5,700 nucleotides of DNA from Clostridia bacterium (GTDB lineage Bacteria > Bacillota > Clostridia > Oscillospirales > CAG-272). Position 1 is the stretch's first letter; each line of letters begins with the position of its first letter. The stretch is from positions 1-5,700 of the forward strand of contig JAFYRH010000291.1 in assembly GCA_017559555.1 (NCBI GenBank), in the 5' to 3' direction. A program made the translations under genes and the position numbers. The notes under the pieces are model-generated. The model was not told the DNA's origin. It was given only the letters and a program-made list of their open reading frames with translations, and made no database searches. Below are positions 1 through 4,354 of this stretch, piece after piece.

Positions 1-650
1 ATGATGGAGTCGTCTCCATAACCGAAAACAGCCTGCGGCAACCAGTGCGGCAGTGAGATCAACAACATGCCAATAAAAATAGCAACCGATGTAAAGGCGT
101 TCTTCAAACGAGCTTTGATACCAACGTGTCTGTTTGCAATCCCCTCACAGGGCTTTACAATTTGGAACACCGCCAAGCCAAGTCCCACACCAAGCTCAAG
201 TGCAAAAATGAGCAAGCGGTAGTGGAAGCCATCTGCCAGAGCGCCATCCATTGCGCGGTTGAGAATAGGCAACGCAGCAATCGAGACTGCGTAAACGGCA
301 ACCGCAACATAGCGAGCAATGGGCGCTACGCGCGGAATATGTCTTTCAAAGAAGGGATATAGAACACCTGTCAGCTGCACCGTGTAGATCAGCCAAAACA
401 GCACCGATGCCAACAAAACGTTTACAGCACCCTGCGGACCGAACGGCGAATAAATGTTTAAACCGATAGTCTTTTGAATGAGCGGAACACCGCCAAGAAA
501 ACGAACGAAGAAAAGTGCGGAATAAACCAAAGCAACCAAACGTGTGTTATTCAACTTTTCTCCAAAAACGTTCTTCTTTCGCAACAAAAACAAGAACGTA
601 AAAATAAACAAGCAAGATGCCAACGCGGCACCGTAATAAACATAATTCAA
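1..650 (-). CDS. Polytopic membrane protein of unknown function (N-terminal part, cut by window edge)
   Basis: An uninterrupted minus-strand frame of 216 codons begins at TTG (650-648) and runs off the left edge. The start is chosen because GGGAGG (665-660) lies 9 nt upstream; the nearby ATGs at 667 and 643 are out of frame, and the first in-frame ATG is codon 134. The protein is strongly hydrophobic, with about six likely membrane spans at residues 4-23, 37-55, 74-98, 111-130, 144-165 and 186-210. Short loops carry basic residues (RKK at 24-26, RHIPR at 103-107, KARLK at 179-183). No catalytic motif is visible. The soluble or C-terminal part, if any, lies outside the window, so this could be a transporter, an enzyme or the membrane half of a sensor. 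It is separated from the upstream tRNA by a terminator hairpin and is probably transcribed independently. I do not recognise the family. Confidence 0.75.
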   Translation of the reverse strand, partial: MNYVYYGAALASCLFIFTFLFLLRKKNVFGEKLNNTRLVALVYSALFFVRFLGGVPLIQKTIGLNIYSPFGPQGAVNVLLASVLFWLIYTVQLTGVLYPFFERHIPRVAPIARYVAVAVYAVSIAALPILNRAMDGALADGFHYRLLIFALELGVGLGLAVFQIVKPCEGIANRHVGIKARLKNAFTSVAIFIGMLLISLPHWLPQAVFGYGDDSI

Positions 651-659
651 AGCGTTTTT

Positions 660-665
660 CCTCCC
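660..665 (-). promoter_or_regulatory. Ribosome binding site deciding a TTG start
   Basis: GGGAGG read on the minus strand, 9 nt before TTG at 650. It is the only good Shine-Dalgarno near the beginning of the long hydrophobic frame and therefore fixes a non-ATG start. Confidence 0.65.
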
Positions 666-720
666 ATGTAAGGTTGGTTTTCTCTGTTTTTTTCTGCCAA
701 AAAGCAGTTAAATACTTTTG

Positions 721-765
721 CCAAAAAATCAGCCACTTTTTTGTTAAAAAAGGACTGATTTTTGG
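721..765 (-). terminator. Hairpin terminator after tRNA-Pro
   Basis: A two-part stem-loop. The outer arms at 721-732 and 755-765 pair (CCAAAAATCAG against its complement, with one bulged A). The inner arms at 736-742 and 746-752 are seven perfect pairs (CTTTTTT/AAAAAAG) around a 3-nt loop. Read on the minus strand, the structure ends in six T at 728-723, giving a U-tract after the inner CAG-anchored stem. It starts 14 nt past the tRNA 3' end, so it most likely ends the tRNA transcript before the membrane-protein gene. The A/T arms make it plausible in both directions. Confidence 0.75.
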
Positions 766-778
766 TGTTGTTTGTCAT

Positions 779-855
779 TGGTCGGAGTGACAGGATTCGA
801 ACCTGCGGCCTCTTGGTCCCGAACCAAGCGCACTACCAACCTGTGCCACACCCCG
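779..855 (-). tRNA. tRNA-Pro (anticodon CGG)
   Basis: A complete 77-nt cloverleaf can be drawn. The acceptor stem CGGGGTG/CACTCCG has seven pairs including one G-T. The D-stem is GCAC/GTGC around a loop containing GGTTGGTA. The anticodon stem CTTGG/CCAAG holds the loop TTCGGGA, giving anticodon CGG (reads CCG, proline). The T-arm is GCAGG-TTCGAAT-CCTGT. The discriminator is A and the CCA end is encoded (781-779). The general look matches bacterial tRNA-Pro(CGG). It lies last in a transcript that starts at the promoter at 1188-1216 and first passes through two defective 5'-half copies, so its mature 5' end must be made by RNase P cutting after position 856. Confidence 0.97.
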
Positions 856-893
856 ATGAACTGTATTCAGAAATGAAAGGAAATTTGTGCGAT

Positions 894-968
894 TGGTGAG
901 GGAACCGAACCGCCGAATGCCGCCCTTGCGGCTGAGGCTTCGCACATACCAAACTGTGCCACACCCCG
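894..968 (-). pseudogene. Degenerate tRNA-Pro copy, proximal (intact 5' half, altered 3' half)
   Basis: From 968 to 942 the minus strand matches the functional tRNA through the whole acceptor 5' strand and D-arm (GGCAC...GTGC), with small changes in the D-loop. After that the anticodon arm is replaced by a GCCGC-AAGG-GCGGC hairpin (932-919). A vestige resembling a T-loop (GGTTCGGTTCC) is followed by CCA at 896-894, which would give a 75-nt molecule. Pairing of the 3' end with CGGGGTG is poor, no proline anticodon can be placed, and no proper T-stem forms, so it should not work as a tRNA. Whether the second half descends from the tRNA or is foreign sequence cannot be settled by eye. Confidence 0.7.
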
Positions 969-1006
969 ATGAACTGTATTCAAAAATGAAAGGAAATTTG
1001 TGCGGT

Positions 1007-1081
1007 TGGTGAGGGAACCGAACCGCCGAATGCCGCCCTTGCGGCTGAGGCTTTGCACATACCAAACAGTGCCACACCCCT
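1007..1081 (-). pseudogene. Degenerate tRNA-Pro copy, distal (intact 5' half, altered 3' half)
   Basis: This is the same structure as the copy at 894-968, shifted by 113 bp. The match to tRNA-Pro runs from 1080 to 1055. The first acceptor base is A instead of C and one D-loop base differs (CACTG against CACAG). The GCCGC/GCGGC hairpin recurs at 1045-1032, and a CCA lies at 1009-1007. It is the first tRNA-like segment met by the polymerase, about 100 nt after the predicted start. It is non-functional as a tRNA by the same criteria. Confidence 0.68.
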
Positions 1082-1104
1082 ATGCATTTTCCTAAAGTCA
1101 AACT

Positions 1105-1135
1105 TTTGCAATTTATAAGTGGACGAAATTGCAAA
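1105..1135 (-). repeat. 10-bp perfect inverted repeat in the tRNA leader
   Basis: Arms 1105-1114 and 1126-1135 (TTTGCAATTT and its exact complement) enclose an 11-nt loop. It lies between the predicted transcript start and the first tRNA-like copy. No T-run follows it on the minus strand, so it does not look like a terminator. It could be an RNA hairpin in the leader or a protein-binding site on DNA. Confidence 0.6.
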
Positions 1136-1187
1136 TGTGATGGAATTTTGTTTGTTTTGTGAACAACTTCTCTTTGACTACTACGAC

Positions 1188-1216
1188 ATTATATCACAAC
1201 ATCGTGCTTTTGTCAA
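1188..1216 (-). promoter_or_regulatory. Strong sigma-A promoter of the tRNA-Pro transcript
   Basis: On the minus strand, a perfect TTGACA (1216-1211) and a perfect TATAAT (1193-1188) are separated by exactly 17 bp. The 35 bases upstream (1217-1251) are almost pure A/T and could act as an UP element, as is common for stable-RNA promoters. Transcription would start near 1181 and run through the leader hairpin, both degenerate tRNA copies and the functional tRNA-Pro. Confidence 0.88.
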
Positions 1217-1287
1217 CCTTTTTTACAAAAATATCTTATTATATATATAAGAACATTGTTCTAAAATGAGAAAAACAGCACAAAAAT

Positions 1288-1318
1288 GGGAATTGAGCCC
1301 GTTTTGAGCCCAATTCCC
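1288..1318 (-). terminator. Rho-independent terminator of the metallophosphoesterase gene
   Basis: A 13-bp stem (GGGAATTGGGCTC paired with the downstream arm through two G-T pairs) closes a 5-nt AAAAC loop. On the minus strand it is followed by ATTTTT (1287-1282). It begins 20 nt after the TAA stop at 1341-1339. Confidence 0.88.
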
Positions 1319-1338
1319 TTTCAAAAAATTGCTTTTTA

Positions 1339-4170
1339 TTATTTTTCAATAATGTAAGTCGCGTAAGCAACCGTCTCACCTTGTACAAATTCGTAGCCTT
1401 CAAATACCACGTAGTTTTCATAAACGTGAACAATATAGCCTTCGGATGCATTACTTCTTTGACCACCCGTAACTACGCGAGGTGTAGAACACGCGGGGAT
1501 GTGTACCATAGTTGCAAACGTACCGTCTTTGTCGTCAATGTTCTTATCGTAATTGGTTTTTCCTGCCTTGGGCTCCTCAAACTGTGCGTCGAATGTCCAG
1601 TGAGAATGACCGCTGAAATAAACCACATTGGTGTATTTTGCAAAGAGCTCGGTAAACTTTTTGTATTCTACGGTAGAGCTGATGATCGGATAACCGTACT
1701 CGTTGCCGGAGGTAGTAGCATCGCCTACTTCTTCATCCAAAAAGCTGTGGAAGAATAGGAACACGGTTGTATCCTTGTACTGTTCCAATCTTGCTTCAAC
1801 CCACTCCAACTGATAGTCGTAGAGCAAGCGAGATGTGGACTTTCCGTAATCGTATGCAATTTGGTGCAAGTAGATCATAACGCTTCCATCGGGAAGCTCT
1901 ACAACGTAGTCGAGCTCGTTACCGTCAAAATAAACGTAATCAAGTTCGCTATCGTAATCTACAACGTCACGTGCATATTGCATATACCAATCGTAGGAGA
2001 AGCCGGTGTATTTGGATTCGTGGTTACCTGTGGTTGTAAAGATGGGCATATCCTTGGCGGAGGCATAAATTTGTTGAATCGCCTCGGAGTGCAGAACGTA
2101 CTCACTTTCAATGTTTTCATAGGAGAAATCTCCGCAAATACCAATGGCAATAGCGCCCTTTTCGTAAAGAATTTCCGCGGCGTTGATAAAATGGTTATAG
2201 GGAATTGTGGTAGAGCCGTAGCGTGAGCCTTGGTGCGTATCCGAAAGAGCGCCAAATACATAGAGCTCTTCCTCAACAAAAAGACGCTCTTGGGGAATGG
2301 TATAAGAATAAACAACGTCACCGTCTCCGCTAAATACCATCAAACGGGTAGCACCCTTGGGAATGGCAGTAAAGGATTGAATGGTGACTTCAGCCTCTAC
2401 ATTTGCCACAAACTCGTCGGAGTAAAGCATGGTATAATCCTTAAGTTTTCCGTTAGCGTCTGCCCAATAGAACGTGTAAACGTCGGTGGTTTCGGGCAGG
2501 AACGTGAAGGTGCCGCCTGCAAAACCGGGAGTATCGTAAAGAAAGTTATATTCGGTAATACCCGCAGGAACGTAAACCTTTCCACAACCGGTGCAAACAT
2601 CCTCAACGTATACGTGATTTTGGGTTGCGGGAATGATAAAAGTTTTGGTTAAACCGCAAGAACAGGTACCAACCTTTTCGCCATCGGTGCTGCAGGTTGC
2701 AGGGGTGATAACGGTCTCGTTGTAAGTATGAGCGTGGAACTCACCGGTTTTTACAAAATAGAAATCACGGTAGTGTTGACACTTGGGGCTATTTGAGGAT
2801 TGCTCGATTTTGATGATGTTCTCACCTGCCACAAGGTTGACCTTAATGCCATACATGTACGTGCCGTGTGTGTTTGCATTGCGCAGTTCCGCATAATCCA
2901 ATCCTGTGTGACCGTAAGAGGTTTCAAAGGAATACTCATATTCGGTGCCGGCATTGATGGTGTATTTGCTGCCGCGCTCTTGTGCATCCTTCATACGCAA
3001 ATGAACAACCATTTCGTATTCTCCCGTTTCGGGAACGGTTACACTGTAAAGAATGAACTGTGAGGGCTTTTGATTCTCGGTAACGTACCAGTGTTGAATG
3101 CCTTGTGCGGATGAAACACTGGCGTTGGAGCCGGGAATATAATCCCCTGCCCATACGTGAATACCGTTTTGGAAAACGTCAATCAGCTCGGGTGAAAAAT
3201 TGTAAATATCGGGTTCGCCGTCACCGTCTGCATCGTAAACAGAGGGTACGGGATAGAGTGCAACGGGCTCATCACCGCAGCCCGAGCAAATGCCGTTCTC
3301 ATAAATGTGTTCGCCCCATGCGGGAATGACTGTTTTTTCAGTTTTGGTGCAAGTAGCACACTTTGCGGTCTTTTCACCATCCTCAAAGCAAGTAGCCTCT
3401 TTGGTAATAACCGCTTCACCGTAAACGTGCTTTCCCGTTGCAGGAATTGCACCGTTTTTCGAGTGTCCGCAAACAGAACAAAAAGAAATGCCGAAACCTT
3501 CATTTACGCAAGTGGGAGGTTGCATAGCAATGGCAACCGTATAGGTGTGCTCGCCCGATGCCGCCAACACGTCGATGCACTCCGCACCGCATATAGAACA
3601 AGTCGAAACAGCCTCACCGTTCTCGCCACAGGTAGGCGCTTTGGTTACAACCGCATCACCGTAAACGTGCTTTCCCGTTGCGGGAATAATGGCTTCTTGT
3701 CTATCGCCACATCCGGAACAAATCAGAATTTCCTGTCCCGATTCCGCACAAGTGGCATCCTTAACAACTTCACGATTATAGCTATGCGCTATGGATGCAT
3801 AAATGATTTCAATTTGTGTCTCGCCACAAGCACAAGTTACAATAGCCTCGCCTGCCGCGCCACAAGTAGGTTCTTTGGTAACAACACGTTCAACAAACAA
3901 ATGCTCGTGCTGGGTCTCCTCGGGAGTTGTTTCCTCGGGAGTTGTTTCCTCGGGAGTTGTTTCCTCGGGAGTTGTAATCTCAGGAGTCGTAACTTCGGGA
4001 GTCGTAACCTCTTCAGAAGTTGTAACCTCGGGAGTGGTTACTTCTTCCGGGGTGGTATACTCTGCAGTTGTTTCTTCGGCGCTTTGCGAAACGGGATTTT
4101 GAAAATCCCCTTGCAAACAACTACACAAGAGAACTGTCAAGAGCGCCATCAAAAAACATAATTTTTTCAT
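1339..4170 (-). CDS. Surface lipoprotein: Cys-rich repeats, CBM-like domain and calcineurin-like metallophosphoesterase
   Basis: A 943-residue protein, probably anchored outside the membrane, where it would hydrolyse phosphate esters; the substrate is unknown. Start: ATG at 4170, with AGGAG (4181-4177) 6 nt upstream. The frame stays open to an ATG at 4257, but that lies upstream of the promoter and lacks a binding site. Domains: signal peptide 1-17 with likely lipobox LCSC, Cys18; TTPE/TTPEE stalk 31-87; Cys-rich 40-residue repeats 88-301; probable beta-sandwich, CBM-like domain 302-477 opening with a calcium-type loop DADGDGEPD (313-321); one and a half further Cys repeats 478-532; beta-rich linker domain about 536-630; metallophosphoesterase about 636-943. 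The phosphoesterase blocks are complete: DTH 644-646, GD 680-681, GNHE 715-718, H808 and GHSH 854-857. The catalytic family is secure; the CBM label is inferred from the strand pattern. The gene is monocistronic, with its own promoter and terminator. Confidence 0.92.
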   Translation of the reverse strand: MKKLCFLMALLTVLLCSCLQGDFQNPVSQSAEETTAEYTTPEEVTTPEVTTSEEVTTPEVTTPEITTPEETTPEETTPEETTPEETQHEHLFVERVVTKEPTCGAAGEAIVTCACGETQIEIIYASIAHSYNREVVKDATCAESGQEILICSGCGDRQEAIIPATGKHVYGDAVVTKAPTCGENGEAVSTCSICGAECIDVLAASGEHTYTVAIAMQPPTCVNEGFGISFCSVCGHSKNGAIPATGKHVYGEAVITKEATCFEDGEKTAKCATCTKTEKTVIPAWGEHIYENGICSGCGDEPVALYPVPSVYDADGDGEPDIYNFSPELIDVFQNGIHVWAGDYIPGSNASVSSAQGIQHWYVTENQKPSQFILYSVTVPETGEYEMVVHLRMKDAQERGSKYTINAGTEYEYSFETSYGHTGLDYAELRNANTHGTYMYGIKVNLVAGENIIKIEQSSNSPKCQHYRDFYFVKTGEFHAHTYNETVITPATCSTDGEKVGTCSCGLTKTFIIPATQNHVYVEDVCTGCGKVYVPAGITEYNFLYDTPGFAGGTFTFLPETTDVYTFYWADANGKLKDYTMLYSDEFVANVEAEVTIQSFTAIPKGATRLMVFSGDGDVVYSYTIPQERLFVEEELYVFGALSDTHQGSRYGSTTIPYNHFINAAEILYEKGAIAIGICGDFSYENIESEYVLHSEAIQQIYASAKDMPIFTTTGNHESKYTGFSYDWYMQYARDVVDYDSELDYVYFDGNELDYVVELPDGSVMIYLHQIAYDYGKSTSRLLYDYQLEWVEARLEQYKDTTVFLFFHSFLDEEVGDATTSGNEYGYPIISSTVEYKKFTELFAKYTNVVYFSGHSHWTFDAQFEEPKAGKTNYDKNIDDKDGTFATMVHIPACSTPRVVTGGQRSNASEGYIVHVYENYVVFEGYEFVQGETVAYATYIIEK
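3268..3909 (-). repeat. Cys-rich 40-residue (120-bp) tandem repeats within the lipoprotein gene
   Basis: These encode residues 88-301 of the lipoprotein. The pattern is H-x-Y, then [AP]TC, a Gly four residues on, C-x-x-C-G, and IPATG or similar. The first Cys of four successive units falls at 141, 181, 221 and 261, an exact 40-residue period; the CxxC pairs are 151/154, 191/194, 231/234 and 271/274. The first unit is variant (C103, then CAC at 113-115), and a short CxxC remnant ends the block (295/298). The DNA is also conserved: 3411-3446 and 3651-3686 are near-identical over 36 bp, exactly two units apart. Such repeats are common in clostridial surface proteins; the CxxC pairs could bind zinc or form disulfides. 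Confidence 0.85.
3917..3975 (-). repeat. 15-bp tandem repeats coding for the TTPEE stalk
   Basis: About four near-exact copies of a 15-bp unit (plus strand CCTCGGGAGTTGTTT) encode TTPEE. More diverged TTPEV, TTSEE and TTPEI units continue to about 4060. The unit length is a multiple of three, so copy-number change would lengthen or shorten the stalk without breaking the frame. Open plus-strand frames across this block (3307-4161 and 3803-4102) are an effect of the repeat. Confidence 0.9.
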
Positions 4171-4225
4171 ACTGTTCTCCTTTTTGAACAAAAATTTGGA
4201 GTACGCATCTATTTTAAGTAACTTC

Positions 4226-4254
4226 ATTATAACACTTTTTTTGTTTTTTTGCAA
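4226..4254 (-). promoter_or_regulatory. Promoter of the metallophosphoesterase lipoprotein gene
   Basis: On the minus strand, TTGCAA (4254-4249, four of six consensus bases) and a perfect TATAAT (4231-4226) are 17 bp apart. The predicted start near 4220 gives a leader of about 50 nt and supports the ATG at 4170 over the one at 4257. Confidence 0.75.
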
Positions 4255-4294
4255 CATCCGCGCCTAAATTATTTTTAACCACACAGAAAAGATA

Positions 4295-4323
4295 TTGAAA
4301 TTTGTGCGCACGCATGATATAAT
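4295..4323 (+). promoter_or_regulatory. Promoter of the Tet(M)-like GTPase gene
   Basis: TTGAAA (4295-4300), a 17-bp spacer and a perfect TATAAT (4318-4323), with TG at 4315-4316 giving an extended -10. The spacer contains the 8-bp palindrome GTGCGCAC (4304-4311). Transcription would start near 4330, leaving a leader of only about 25 nt, too short for the long attenuator leader known in front of classical tet(M). Confidence 0.82.
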
Positions 4324-4354
4324 AAAACCAACAACAACAGAAAGGAGGCTGAAC

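Larger units (their letters stand above)
856..1081 (-). repeat. Two tandem 113-bp units carrying tRNA-Pro 5' halves
   Basis: Positions 856-968 and 969-1081 are direct repeats of exactly 113 bp with five differences by eye (about 96% identical). The register continues into the tRNA: tRNA position 1 falls at 855, 968 and 1081. On the minus strand each unit begins with the tRNA-Pro acceptor 5' strand and D-arm, continues with a GC-rich palindromic stretch unlike the tRNA, then an A/T-rich 38-nt spacer before the next copy. Open frames across this region (775-1134 and 867-1058 on the minus strand) are translations of tRNA-like sequence and are not genes. Confidence 0.9.

Noticed and set aside
856..1081. 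CRISPR array or integrase attachment site
   Set aside because: There are only two long, near-identical units with no unique spacers. The duplicated part is the tRNA 5' half, not the 3' end used by most integrases, and no integrase or cas gene is visible.
775..1134. Minus-strand open frames over 775-1134 and 867-1058 as small proteins
   Set aside because: They read through tRNA-Pro and its 113-bp partial copies; the repeated peptide is just the repeated DNA, with no ribosome binding site.
1250..1262. AGAACATTGTTCT palindrome as a LexA/SOS box
   Set aside because: The GAAC/GTTC half-sites are separated by 3 bases, while the Gram-positive LexA box needs 4, and no damage-response gene is adjacent.
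3268..3909. Zinc-ribbon regulatory or nucleic-acid-binding protein because of many CxxC motifs
   Set aside because: The motifs sit in a secreted lipoprotein after a stalk and before a phosphoesterase, matching extracellular repeat modules of clostridial surface proteins.
3307..4161. 284-residue plus-strand frame rich in Gly, Ser, Cys and Leu
   Set aside because: It is the antisense of the repeat-rich lipoprotein gene; the apparent LGSCF-type repeat is the complement of the 15-bp TTPEE-coding unit. The opposite strand has a signal peptide, start signals and a complete enzyme domain.
4171..4257. N-terminal extension of the lipoprotein from the ATG at 4257
   Set aside because: It would place the start upstream of the TTGCAA/TATAAT promoter and bury the signal peptide; the ATG at 4170 has a proper ribosome binding site.
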